NCBI GenBank assembly: GCA_964423095.1
Contig: CAYRDI010000012.1
Location: forward strand, 1 to 48,724
Length of the DNA stretch: 48,724 nt
Direction: 5' to 3'
Origin: Micavibrio_A sp964423095
GTDB taxonomy: Bacteria; Pseudomonadota; Alphaproteobacteria; Micavibrionales; Micavibrionaceae
How positions within the stretch are numbered: position 1 is the stretch's first letter; each line of letters opens with the position of its first letter. This document shows positions 7,863 through 16,145 of this stretch, in pieces. Under the pieces are notes generated by a model. That model worked only from the letters and a program-made list of their open reading frames with translations, was not told the DNA's origin and did not search any database. The position numbers and the translations under genes are program-made.

Positions 7863-10509
7863 ATGGATGTTACAAATCATGCCATCAAGACGGATAGCCG
7901 CGTCACGGCCATCCTTGGCCCGACCAACACGGGCAAGACGCATTTCGCGATTGAGCAGATGTTGAGCCATAAGACGGGCTGCATCGGGTTTCCGTTGCGC
8001 CTGCTGGCCCGTGAAAATTATGACCGCGTGGTGGAACAAAAGGGCCGTGCTCATGTCGCGCTGGTCACGGGCGAAGAAAAAATTATTCCACCGAATGCGA
8101 AATATTATCTGTGCACGGTTGAATCCATGCCGGTGGACCAGAGTTTCGAATTTCTGGCCGTGGATGAAATCCAGTTATGTGCCGATCCGGACAGGGGGCA
8201 TATTTTTACCGACCGGCTGCTCCGCGCGCGCGGCACCGAAACAACGATGTTTATGGGGGCGGAAACGATCCGTCCCATCCTGACCGGTCTTGTTCCGTAT
8301 ATCGACATTATCACCCGCCCGCGGTTGTCGGTTCTGGAATATACGGGATTTAAAAAACTGACACGGCTGGCCAAACGCACGGCGGTGGTGGCGTTTTCGA
8401 TTGACGATGTGTATGGAATTGCCGATTTGATCCGCCGCCAGCGCGGCGGGACGGCGGTGGTGTTGGGCGCACTATCCCCGCGCACCCGCAACGCGCAGGT
8501 GGAAATGTATCAATCGGGTGAAGTGGATTTTATGGTGGCGACCGATGCGATTGGCATGGGTTTGAATATGGACATTCATCATGTCGCGCTGGCCGCCACG
8601 CGCAAGTTCGACGGGGAAACGGTGCGTCCGCTCAGCCGCGCGGAACTGGCGCAGATCGCGGGCCGCGCGGGGCGGTATAAAAAAGACGGCACCTTTGGCA
8701 CCACGGGCAACATCAAGGGGCTGGATCCCGACATGGTAGAGGCCATCGAACGGCATGAATTTGATCCGTTGCAACATGTTTATTGGCGCAATGCTACGCT
8801 CGATTATACATCACCCATCCTTTTGCTCCGGTCGCTGGAACGAAGTTCGGGCAAAAGCGTTCTTCAAAAAGGCAGGCCGTCGGATGATTACATCACGTTG
8901 TCCGAAATGATGATGCGGGATGATGTGATGGCGACGGCTTCGGATGAGGAGGCGGTCCGGCAGTTATGGGAGGTGTGCCAGATTCCGGATTTTCGCAAGA
9001 CCATGACCGAAAACCATCAGGATCTGGTCGCGGAAATCTATATGCATCTTCGCGATACCGATACGCCGGTTTTGCCCGATGACTGGATGGATGCACACCT
9101 GAAACGCCTAGAAAGCACCGAGGGCGATGTGGATACGTTGATGACCCGGATTTCCCATGTCCGGACATGGACGTATATCACCCATCGGGCGGACTGGGTT
9201 ACCGATCCCGAACACTGGCGGGGGCGGACGCTTCGGATGGAGGACAAGCTATCGGATGCGTTGCACGAGGCGTTAACCCGGCGGTTTGTCGACAAACGAT
9301 CCGCGGTTTTGCTGGGAAAACTGGAAGAGGGCAGCCCGCTTCTGGCCGGTATCCGGCCCAACGGCGAGGTGGTGGTGGAAGGCCAGAGAGTGGGGCAACT
9401 CTCCGGTTTTCGCTTTCAACCGGATCAGACTTCGGGTAGAGAAGAGTTCAAAGCCATTATGACGGCCGCACGACAGGCCTTGAAACCGGAAATAGGACAC
9501 CGTTTGGCAATGATATTAAAAGCCGAAGACAAACAATTGAAGCTGGCCGATGATGGCCAAATTTTGTGGCAGCAAGATGCGAGCAACCCGTTGCCGGGTG
9601 AACCGATTGGCCGGATCAAAAAAGGCGANNNNNNNNNNNNNNNNNNNNNNNNNNNNNNNNNNNNNNNNNNNNNNNNNNNNNNNNNNNNNNNNNNNNNNNN
9701 NNNNNNNNNNNNNNNNNNNNNNNNNNNNGGTGTTCCTGCCCGAACTGAACAAACCCGCTGCCGTGCGTCTTCGCGCCATTTTGCTGACCCTCTGGAACGG
9801 CAGGGATTTGCCCGCCGATGTGCCAAAGGACGGGATCGTATCGTTCAGCGTGACCGACAAGCAGGTGGATGCGGATTATTATCGCGCCATCGGATATCCG
9901 GTTTACGGGCCGCGTTCCATTCGCGTCGATATGCTCGACCGGGTTGTTTGCGCGGTGTATGACGGCGCGAAGGATGGAAAATTCCAGGCCGAACATAAAA
10001 TGGCCGAATGGCTGGGCAGCAATATCCTCGATCTGTATGCCGTGCTGGAAGCCATGGGCCACAAGATGATCCATGACCCCGCCGTCGAAAGGGCCAAAGA
10101 AGAAACGGCCACCGCTGCGGCGGTTGAAACGCCCGCCCCTGTGACCGAAGAACCAAAAGCCGAAGAGACCGCGGCGGTGGTAGAAGCGCCAGCCGCGGAA
10201 GCTGTGCAACCGAAAACAAAACCGGTGCTTGCGACATTCCGTTTGAAACGGGGGAAGGCGAATGACGCCGCCCGTCCGCCGCGCCCGGAAAAGAAAGAAA
10301 AGACGTTTACGAACAAGGATAAAAAACCGTTTGGCGAACGCAAAAAGGATGACGAAAAATCCTTTAAAAAGAAAAAAGGCGGACGGCCGAAGGATGATCG
10401 CCGTGATGACCGCGAAGATCGGGTGTATTCGAGTGTTCCGGACAAGTTCGAGGATTCGCCGTTTGCCGTGTTGCAGAATTTAAAACTGGGCAATGACAAG
10501 AAAAACTGA
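7863..10509 (+). CDS. SUV3-type superfamily 2 RNA helicase, interrupted by an assembly gap
   Basis: This is the bacterial relative of mitochondrial SUV3, an ATP-dependent RNA helicase linked to RNA turnover. Walker A is GPTNTGKTH near residue 19, the DExx box is AVDEIQLC, and motifs V-VI are VATDAIGMGLNMD and LAQIAGRAGRYKKDGTFG. The C-terminus (about 10080-10500) is a low-complexity tail of Ala/Glu then Lys/Arg/Asp, probably RNA-binding and disordered. A 100-N gap (9629-9728) splits it, and the frame after the gap (from VFLPELNKPAAVRLRAILL) differs from the frame before, so the gap size is arbitrary. I chose ATG 7863 giving MDVTNHAIKTD; a TTG at 7845 is in frame. The last 17 bases overlap the next gene. 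Confidence 0.88.
9629..9728. other. Assembly gap of exactly 100 N inside the helicase gene
   Basis: The run has the standard placeholder length for a gap of unknown size. Flanking coding sequence matches the same gene on both sides but in different frames. Relatives have a long stretch between the segments seen on each side, so the true gap is probably longer than 100 bases. Confidence 0.95.
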
Positions 10510-10933
10510 AAATAGGCGGCGTTTTCTTGCGCTGTTTGCAATGATCCCGGCCATGGCCGGGATGTTGTTTTTCGCGCCGTGCGCAAAGGCATCGCAAAAC
10601 AGCGGTTTTTTTTCCGGACATTATTTGCGCGATCTTTGCGAAAGCGATGAGAAGGGGCGCGAAAAGGTCAAGGGTGGCCATACGGCATGCCAGTCATATA
10701 TCGCCGGTGTTATTGATTACCACAAACTTTTAAAATCACTGGGCACGCAACCTGCGATCGATCTGTGTGTGCCAAACGATGTGCCGATGCGCCGGTTGCA
10801 GGACATCGTTTATGTGTATCTGGCCAAAAATTCGCAGCATACGGATTTTATCGCCGCGCCTGCGGTATCGCTCGCGCTCTATGACTATTATCCATGCGAT
10901 GCAGTTAAAAAGACCAAAAAGCGCAAGCGTTAA
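10493..10933 (+). CDS. Exported Rap1a/Tai-type immunity-like domain protein
   Basis: The 146-residue product has an arginine-rich n-region and hydrophobic core (RRRFLALFAMIPAMAGMLFF) ending at AKAS, a signal peptide. The mature domain shows the cysteine and sequence pattern of the Rap1a family: LRDLCESD, then ACQSYIAGVIDY, then DLCVPNDVPMRRLQDIVYVY and finally ALYDYYPCD, with four cysteines that could pair. Rap1a proteins protect against type VI amidase effectors in Serratia, but most members of this broad domain family have no known partner. No effector gene is adjacent. It overlaps the helicase end by 17 bases and the convergent permease by four. The C-terminus is very basic. Confidence 0.75.
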   Translation: MTRKTENRRRFLALFAMIPAMAGMLFFAPCAKASQNSGFFSGHYLRDLCESDEKGREKVKGGHTACQSYIAGVIDYHKLLKSLGTQPAIDLCVPNDVPMRRLQDIVYVYLAKNSQHTDFIAAPAVSLALYDYYPCDAVKKTKKRKR

Positions 10934-12003
10934 AGGTTTAAAATCCATCCCAAAAAGATGACTTGCGGCAGCGTCACGAGCGGAAGGAAGAGCGCAATCT
11001 TCCATGACTTCGTTGTGTCTTTTAATACCATGATTTCCGTGTAATCGGTGGAAACGCCCGCCATCAGGAATGTGAAGGCATTGCCCGGTGCGTGGGCGCG
11101 TGTGACCAGATCCGCGGCGATGGGGGTTGATCCTTCGGAACACACTTCCAGCACCGTGGCAAAGAAGACCGTTGCCGCCATGCCAAGCGCGGTGGGGCCA
11201 AAATATCCCGCGAAACTTTCCGGCGTGAAGAAAACGCGCAAAGCAGAGGCCAGAACGATCCCGAACAAAAGCCAGCGCACCACCATTTGGGAATCTTTCA
11301 TGCCGCCCAAAATCATTTTTTTAAAGAGGGCGGGGCTCCATTGAACCTTTGAGAGGCGCGTTTTTGCCTCCGCCATAAATTGGAAACCTTCGGGCAGTTC
11401 AAAACGGTTCGGGTTGTCCGGCAAGGTTCCGCGTTTCACCAGCCAATCGAAAATCAGGCCGGAAATAAAGGCGATCACGGCCGAAAAAATCAGGAACAGC
11501 ATAGTCAGTTTTAAACCCACCATGGCGATCAAGATGAACGTCAAGGAAATGGAGTTCCATGGGGAGGCGATCAGAAAGGCCATGACCTGTCCGAGGCTTG
11601 CGCCGCGTTCATAAATTTTTGTACCAACCATCAGGATGCCGTGGCTGCACAGGTCAAGCAGGATTCCGCCCAGCATGGCGCGGGCGACGCCGCCGGCGTT
11701 CCGTTTGTGGCCCAGCGCGGACATTACGAATTCGCGCGGGATTCCCGATAACAGCGCGAGGAAGAAAATTCCCACCAGAACGCCCCACCATGTGGTGTTC
11801 ACGAACATGTGCACGGAATGGACATAGGTCTGTAGCCAAGCGTAATTGTCCATAAAGGCCGGATGCAAAAGAGCCATGAGATAAGGGATGATAACAAAGA
11901 TCGCCGATCCCCACATCATCCAGTCGATGGATTTTTTTGTATGGCAATGATCCTGTTCATCGCCATGCGAAGGTTCGGGCGGGCAGTGGCAGCAACTATT
12001 CAT
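10930..12003 (-). CDS. Permease of the ArsP_1/DUF318 type, putative copper/zinc efflux
   Basis: A 357-residue polytopic inner-membrane protein. Its cytoplasmic N-terminus is rich in metal ligands (MNSCCHCPPEPSHGDEQDHC, then H). About eight to ten hydrophobic segments follow. Two pseudo-repeated family motifs are visible: LDLCSHGILMVGTKIYERGA in the first half and LEVCSEGSTPIAADLVTRAH in the second, as in permeases of family PF03773, which includes the SO_0444-type Cu/Zn exporters. It is the second gene after a CsoR-type regulator and overlaps it by eight bases, so metal-induced efflux is the natural reading. Arsenic compounds are an alternative substrate. It shares four bases with the convergent Rap1a-like gene. 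Confidence 0.82.
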   Translation of the reverse strand: MNSCCHCPPEPSHGDEQDHCHTKKSIDWMMWGSAIFVIIPYLMALLHPAFMDNYAWLQTYVHSVHMFVNTTWWGVLVGIFFLALLSGIPREFVMSALGHKRNAGGVARAMLGGILLDLCSHGILMVGTKIYERGASLGQVMAFLIASPWNSISLTFILIAMVGLKLTMLFLIFSAVIAFISGLIFDWLVKRGTLPDNPNRFELPEGFQFMAEAKTRLSKVQWSPALFKKMILGGMKDSQMVVRWLLFGIVLASALRVFFTPESFAGYFGPTALGMAATVFFATVLEVCSEGSTPIAADLVTRAHAPGNAFTFLMAGVSTDYTEIMVLKDTTKSWKIALFLPLVTLPQVIFLGWILNL

Positions 12004-12289
12004 CGTATCTCCGGAACAAATCTTTCAACTCGTCAATCTTGTCTTTGATTTCTTTGGAATCTTTTGCCGAAAGTCCCGTGGCCACGCAATGGGACAGGTG
12101 GCGTTCCAAAATGCTGGCCTCCAACCCCTTGATGGCCGACCGCACGGCGCGGAGCTGGGTCAGGATTTCAGGGCAATAGCGATGTTCTTCGATCATCTTT
12201 TTGACACCTGCAATCTGGCCGCCGATACGGTTCAGGCGCGGCAAATCATCATGGTGGCAGGGCTGGTCTTCGTGTGTGGCATCGCTCAT
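11996..12289 (-). CDS. csoR: CsoR-family metal-sensing repressor with a Cu(I)-type Cys-His-Cys triad
   Basis: The 97-residue product, from ATG 12289, is the all-helical DUF156/CsoR fold that releases DNA when metal binds. LPRLNRIGGQIAGVKKMIEE and CPEILTQLRAVRSAIKGLEA are the family cores. The ligands are Cys39, His64 and Cys68, with spacings of 25 and 4 that match the Cys36-His61-Cys65 triad of Mycobacterium tuberculosis CsoR. RcnR-type Ni/Co and FrmR-type formaldehyde sensors differ here, so Cu(I) is the best guess. A longer open frame upstream runs through the operator and is unlikely to be translated. The palindrome at 12298-12316 is 8 bases upstream, implying autoregulation. It overlaps the permease by eight bases. 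Confidence 0.9.
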   Translation of the reverse strand: MSDATHEDQPCHHDDLPRLNRIGGQIAGVKKMIEEHRYCPEILTQLRAVRSAIKGLEASILERHLSHCVATGLSAKDSKEIKDKIDELKDLFRRYDE

Positions 12290-12297
12290 TCCTTCAT

Positions 12298-12316
12298 TAT
12301 ACCCCATGGGGGTATA
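12298..12316. promoter_or_regulatory. Palindromic CsoR-type operator
   Basis: TATACCCC-ATG-GGGGTATA has perfect 8-base arms and a 3-base centre. C-tract/G-tract palindromes with flanking TA are the operator type known for CsoR/RcnR repressors. It sits 8 bases before the csoR start and 57 bases before the divergent exported gene, so it could control both. A related half site (AACCCCGTAT) lies a little further right. Confidence 0.75.
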
Positions 12317-12372
12317 GACACAAAGGACAAAATGCATTAAATAACCCCGTATTCTGACAGAAAAGGGAGGGC

Positions 12373-12681
12373 ATGATGGTCCGTAAAACAGCGTTTTTTG
12401 CCGTGGCTTTGATGATGTTGCCTGTGGCTGCTCTGGCGCAGGAACGCCAGACATACGATATTTATGCCGCCCGGTCGTTCGATCCGAATACCAACGGAAT
12501 TTCCGGTAACGGGTATCAGGAACCAAACGAATACCGCACCTATCCGGGCCGCGAAAATTATGGCGAAAATTACGGATACATTCCCCGCCATCCCGGTGAT
12601 TTCAAAGATGCCGTGGATCGTGGTCAGTGGGAAGGCGGCGGCGGATACCAGATGCCCAAGAGAAGTTACAGCGGTTATTAA
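12373..12681 (+). CDS. Small exported Tyr/Gly-rich protein of unknown function
   Basis: The 102-residue product begins MMVRKTAFFAVALMMLPVAA and continues LAQ, a signal peptide expected to be cut before ERQTYD. The mature part of about 78 residues is rich in Tyr, Gly, Asn and Pro (for example PGRENYGENYGYIPRHPGD), with no cysteine and no predicted strand-forming core, and looks flexible. A strong GGGAGG precedes the ATG. It is divergent from csoR and starts 57 bases from the CsoR-type operator, so metal regulation is possible. A factor-independent terminator follows. I do not recognise a family. Confidence 0.8.
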   Translation: MMVRKTAFFAVALMMLPVAALAQERQTYDIYAARSFDPNTNGISGNGYQEPNEYRTYPGRENYGENYGYIPRHPGDFKDAVDRGQWEGGGGYQMPKRSYSGY

Positions 12682-12709
12682 GCCCTCGTTGTTGAAATTA
12701 TAAGCGAAT

Positions 12710-12737
12710 CTCCGCCCCGAAAAGGCGGAGTTTTTTT
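12710..12737 (+). terminator. Factor-independent terminator after the small exported gene
   Basis: CTCCGCC (12710-12716) and GGCGGAG (12724-12730) form a 7-bp GC-rich stem with a 7-base loop, followed by seven T. The 212 bases from here to the flagellin start hold no gene that I can support; they must contain the flagellin promoter, but I see no clear sigma-28 or sigma-54 sequence. Confidence 0.85.
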
Positions 12738-12949
12738 GTCTTGCCCCACAACCTGTGCGGGAGTTCGCGGTCCGGGGCGTTCCGCGCATGAAATATCAAC
12801 AACAATGTCATGTGTAACAGCATGATTTTAAAGGGATATTTATTTCTTCCGTGCGGACGGGCTATGCAAAAAGCCGGATGGGTTAAAGAATTGTTAAATC
12901 TATTCCATGAAAATTCAGGGATAAGCGTTTCAACCACGGAAGAATTCTG

Positions 12950-14278
12950 GTGGCAACGAATGTAGGAAACATATTGAACGCTGCGCAGTCCGCGCAGCTC
13001 CAGGCGTTACGCAAAACGGCCAGCCAACTGGACGATACCTCCTTGCGGCTTGCGACAGGCTATGCCGTCAACAGCGCGATCGACAATCCCGCCAATTTCT
13101 TTATCGCCCGTTCGTTGCGCAATCGTGCGGATGATTTGACCCGTCTTCTGGATGGAATAGGGCAGAGCATCCGCGTGATACAAGAAGCCGATCACGGGAT
13201 CTCGGCCGCGCAAAAAATTCTTGATCAGGCGGAAAGCTATTTGCAGGACGTGATCGATAAATTCCATGCGGGAGAAATTGAATACGGGCCGACCACGCCC
13301 ACAAACGAAACTTATGTAACTTTTGCGGGGCCATCCGATTTCTCGCAGTATGTGGGCGGCGGGCAGGATACGATGGGAACAGCCCTTATCACTGTAACCG
13401 GCAACAATACCGTTTCATTTGATGGAAATTACTGGAAACGAAAAGCATTCAATTACACCATTACGGCGAACACGGTTCTTGAATTCGATTATTCGAGTTC
13501 TTTGTTGCCGGAAATATCAACCATCGGGTTTGATAACGATACGAATTTCGGAAATGATTCAAACCGGTTTTTCCTGAACGGTTCGCAAACATCCGGTATT
13601 AGCTTCGCAGCACCGGTGGGAACATATCAATACACCGGTGGCGGGGCCGTTCAACACTATGAAATACCCGTGGGGACATATTTTACGGGCAGTTTTTCCT
13701 ATATCAACTTTATTCATGACGATGATGCCGCACCGATTGGAAATGCCGTTTTCAGTAACATCACCCTGCGTGAAGGGCCGAAACAGACGCTTGGCGTCGA
13801 TTTAAAATATGAACAGGGTTATCAGGCGATTTTGAACCAGATCGATTTTTTGGTGAAAGATGCACATTATCGCGGGATCAATCTTTTGGCGGGTGATGAC
13901 CTGACCACATATTTCAATCCGTCGGGCACCAGCAAGCTGGTAACGGAAGGGATCGATGCGACCTATCAGGGGCTGGGGCTTACTGCGCGGAACTTCAACA
14001 CCGTTGATCTGGTGGAAGAAAAGCTGGCACAGGTTAAAGCGGCGCATGAAACGCTCCGCCGTTATGCTGCGACCGTGGCAACAAATTTGAGCGTGATTGA
14101 AACGCGGCAGATTTTAACGAACGCCCAGATCAATATTTCGAAAGAAGGGGCGGATGAACTCACCGTCGCCGACCAGAACGAAGAAGGGGCGAAGCTGCTC
14201 GCACTTCAAACACGGCAACAGATGGAAATCACCATGCTGGCGTTGCGGCCCGCGACGATTTTGTCCGTTCTTTCCTAA
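12950..14278 (+). CDS. Flagellin with a beta-rich, carbohydrate-binding-like central insert
   Basis: The 442-residue protein starts at a GTG (12950) with GGAAG upstream. Residues 1 to about 104 are the flagellin N-terminal helices (LRLATGYAVNSAIDNPANFF, then DGIGQSIRVIQEADHGISAA). Residues of about 285-442 are the C-terminal helical D1/D0 region, ending LALRPATILSVLS. The outer domain, about 105-275, is not a usual flagellin D2/D3. It is strand-rich with GGGQDTMGTALITVTGNN, NYTITANTVLEFDYSSS, STIGFDNDTN, YEIPVGTYFTG and INFIHDDDAA. This pattern resembles a module I associate with extracellular alphaproteobacterial carbohydrate-active and RTX-like proteins. It would be displayed on the filament surface. 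No other flagellar gene is nearby. Confidence 0.88.
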   Translation: MATNVGNILNAAQSAQLQALRKTASQLDDTSLRLATGYAVNSAIDNPANFFIARSLRNRADDLTRLLDGIGQSIRVIQEADHGISAAQKILDQAESYLQDVIDKFHAGEIEYGPTTPTNETYVTFAGPSDFSQYVGGGQDTMGTALITVTGNNTVSFDGNYWKRKAFNYTITANTVLEFDYSSSLLPEISTIGFDNDTNFGNDSNRFFLNGSQTSGISFAAPVGTYQYTGGGAVQHYEIPVGTYFTGSFSYINFIHDDDAAPIGNAVFSNITLREGPKQTLGVDLKYEQGYQAILNQIDFLVKDAHYRGINLLAGDDLTTYFNPSGTSKLVTEGIDATYQGLGLTARNFNTVDLVEEKLAQVKAAHETLRRYAATVATNLSVIETRQILTNAQINISKEGADELTVADQNEEGAKLLALQTRQQMEITMLALRPATILSVLS

Positions 14279-14280
14279 GA

Positions 14281-14306
14281 AAAAGGGGCCGGTGAAGGCC
14301 CCTTTT
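14281..14306. terminator. Bidirectional terminator between flagellin and the outer-membrane protein gene
   Basis: AAAAGGGGCC (14281-14290) and GGCCCCTTTT (14297-14306) are perfect complements around a 6-base loop. The T and A tracts lie on both flanks, so it can end the flagellin transcript on the plus strand and the convergent transcript on the minus strand. Confidence 0.85.
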
Positions 14307-14310
14307 AATC

Positions 14311-15426
14311 TTAAAACGCTTTTTGCCAGCCGATGGTAAACCGCCAGTCTTTTTCCAGTTGCGGACCGTTCAGATCGCGGTAAACAGGCGCGCTGACCTC
14401 CATACCCAAACGATGGTCGGTCAAAAGCCCGTGCGTGCCGATCAGGTTGACGCCGATTGCAAAATCAACTTCACGTCCGCCGTAATTGTCTGGGTCTGCC
14501 GCCTGGTTGGGGCCCATGATGTTGGAATCCATGCCGTGGATTTTTCCCTGTTGCGTGCCGCTCAGGCGCGCGGATGTGCTGATCCACTGCGCCCATTCGT
14601 AACTGCCCCATGCGGTGACCATGTGTTTGTCATCCCAGCGGTAGCCTTCGTCGTTTTCAGATTCGAGCGGAAGCTGTGCGCTATATTGCGCGCCCCAGCC
14701 CCATTTGCCGCGATGTCCCGTATAGGTAATGCCTGGCAACAGGTCATAGGTGCCGGTGCCGAGCTGCATCCCGTACCCCAGACGCATGGTGGGTGTCATG
14801 CCATTGGGTGCCAGCATCGTATCGGTCTTTTTGATCGATCCGGTCGGCAGGCTGACCCCCATATTGATGTGGATATGGTTGTGGTCCGCATCATCATAAA
14901 GCCGCCATTCGCTCATGATTTTCGTATCGCTCCACCCCTTGCTGTTCATTTTGAAGTCGCCCAGCACGGATGTTCCCGACATACCGGCATAGGTGGTGGC
15001 CTCCATGTCCTTGTCCAGATAGGAACCCATGGCCATCAGGGTCAGCCAGTCCGTCGGGGCATACATCGCACCGACCATATGCATATCCATCGTCATGCTT
15101 TTGGGAATGACGCGTAAGGTTGCTGGTTGGCCCGCCGTGCCAAAGAAACGGTTCGGCACTGTCGTGGCGATTTCGTCGGCGCTCAGGCTGTTCGTGCCAT
15201 CACGGTTGCCGGACATGCCCATCCGCATAAAGCGGTAGCTGAGCATCCATTCGCCTTTTTTGTGCATATGGTCTCCCGATACGCCGATCGGGGCGTGCCC
15301 TGCGGCACTGGCGGTGGTTTTGGGACAATCGCATTCCCCGTCTTCGCCCGTATGGGCCAGAACGGGTGCGGGTATAAGCAGGACGCATAAAAATGCCGCC
15401 TGCATCAGGTATGTGCGCGTACGCAT
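14311..15426 (-). CDS. Met/His-rich outer-membrane beta-barrel protein
   Basis: The 371-residue product has a signal peptide (QAAFLCVLLIPAPVLA) cleaved before HTGEDGECDC. The mature part alternates aromatic strands such as GKWGWGAQYSAQLPLESEN and ends in a Phe (FTIGWQKAF), as outer-membrane barrels do. It resembles the Phenol_MetA_deg/transporter family of outer-membrane proteins. It is notably rich in Met and His (RFMRMGMSG; PKSMTMDMHMVGAMY), which suits a copper-linked role. AGGAG lies before the start. It follows a DUF2946 gene on the same strand with 50 bases between, a pairing that often sits in copper loci. Function is inferred from context only. Confidence 0.78.
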   Translation of the reverse strand: MRTRTYLMQAAFLCVLLIPAPVLAHTGEDGECDCPKTTASAAGHAPIGVSGDHMHKKGEWMLSYRFMRMGMSGNRDGTNSLSADEIATTVPNRFFGTAGQPATLRVIPKSMTMDMHMVGAMYAPTDWLTLMAMGSYLDKDMEATTYAGMSGTSVLGDFKMNSKGWSDTKIMSEWRLYDDADHNHIHINMGVSLPTGSIKKTDTMLAPNGMTPTMRLGYGMQLGTGTYDLLPGITYTGHRGKWGWGAQYSAQLPLESENDEGYRWDDKHMVTAWGSYEWAQWISTSARLSGTQQGKIHGMDSNIMGPNQAADPDNYGGREVDFAIGVNLIGTHGLLTDHRLGMEVSAPVYRDLNGPQLEKDWRFTIGWQKAF

Positions 15427-15476
15427 GGCTTTTCTCCTAAAGAAAAATTCGTTTGAATGAAGTCAGGTTGTTTTTT

Positions 15477-15851
15477 TCAGGAGAAAAGCGGCGGTGCGCG
15501 CGCACCATAGGGGAGGGAGATTGTACCCGAAAGAATATTTTCACGGGCGGATGGTTCGAATGCTTTTTGCAGTGGCGGCGGGGAGGGAAGAACCGCCAGC
15601 GTGACGGCTTGCGTTCCCGCATGGTGCGCAAAGACGCAGAACGGGCACGCGGCCATGTCATCATTCTGGCCGGGGGATTTTTGGTTGTCGCCCGTTGGCG
15701 CGGCGATCTTGATAATTCCGGCGGCGGTACAGATTTCCATCTGCCCGTCTTGCCCAGCAATAAATTTACAGGCAGGCGAAATGACTGCGGTCACAAGACC
15801 GAGGATGAGCAAAAAGCCAAGCCATTTATTGATCAGGTTCTGACGCCCCAT
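15477..15851 (-). CDS. DUF2946-family small membrane or exported protein
   Basis: The 124-residue product has one N-terminal hydrophobic segment (WLGFLLILGLVTAVISPACK), either an uncleaved anchor or a signal peptide. It continues with EICTAAGIIKIAA and the hallmark DDMAACPFCVFAHH of DUF2946 proteins, whose CPFC and His residues look like metal ligands. DUF2946 genes commonly precede copper-related outer-membrane or TonB-dependent receptor genes in Proteobacteria. Here the gene leads directly to the Met-rich barrel protein. No regulator-binding palindrome like the CsoR operator is visible upstream of it. Confidence 0.8.
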   Translation of the reverse strand: MGRQNLINKWLGFLLILGLVTAVISPACKFIAGQDGQMEICTAAGIIKIAAPTGDNQKSPGQNDDMAACPFCVFAHHAGTQAVTLAVLPSPPPLQKAFEPSARENILSGTISLPYGARAPPLFS

Positions 15852-15921
15852 AAAGATCTCTTAGGTCAGGGTGCGCGTTCTGTAAAGGGTGAAGACGTAT
15901 AGGCGGCGGCGTTATAAAGGA

Positions 15922-15949
15922 AAATGGTCGGGGTAAGAGGATTCGAACC
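15922..15949 (-). repeat. Duplicate of the tRNA-Pro 3' end (possible attachment-site scar)
   Basis: The 28 bases at 15922-15949 are identical to 16014-16041, which contains the T-arm 3' side, acceptor strand and CCA of the intact tRNA-Pro. The copy lies downstream of the tRNA 3' end and is separated from it by 64 bases. That stretch holds a 14-base GC palindrome (GGCGCGGCCGCGCC). Only the tRNA 3' third is copied, so this is not a functional tRNA. Confidence 0.85.
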
Positions 15950-16016
15950 CCGCGCGGCGCGGCCGCGCCTCTTTAAAAACAAGGAGGTTCGAGTTCATAA
16001 TATTTTGTGAAAGAAA

Positions 16017-16093
16017 TGGTCGGGGTAAGAGGATTCGAACCTCCGGCCTCTTCGTCCCGAACGAAGCGCGCTACCAGACTGCGCTATACCCCG
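16017..16093 (-). tRNA. tRNA-Pro (anticodon CGG)
   Basis: On the minus strand the acceptor arms CGGGGTA and TACCCCG pair perfectly. The anticodon stem CTTCG/CGAAG encloses the loop TTCGGGA, which gives anticodon CGG. The T loop is TTCGAAT. The discriminator is A and CCA is encoded. Length is 77 with CCA. It lies 52 bases after the ispB stop on the same strand. Confidence 0.96.
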
Positions 16094-16145
16094 ACAGCCT
16101 TGGATGGGGTGTTATAAGGGAAAACGGGCGGCTTTGTCCAGAGGC

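Noticed and set aside
12290..12526. Upstream extension of CsoR by 79 residues
   Set aside because: The extension crosses the palindromic operator and the divergent promoter region and is not seen in the family; ATG 12289 gives the normal length.
12738..12949. Sigma-28 or sigma-54 promoter for the flagellin
   Set aside because: No stretch matched either consensus well enough to report.
15922..15998. A second tRNA-like sequence next to tRNA-Pro
   Set aside because: Only the 3' third matches; there is no anticodon arm or 5' acceptor strand, so it is listed as a repeat.
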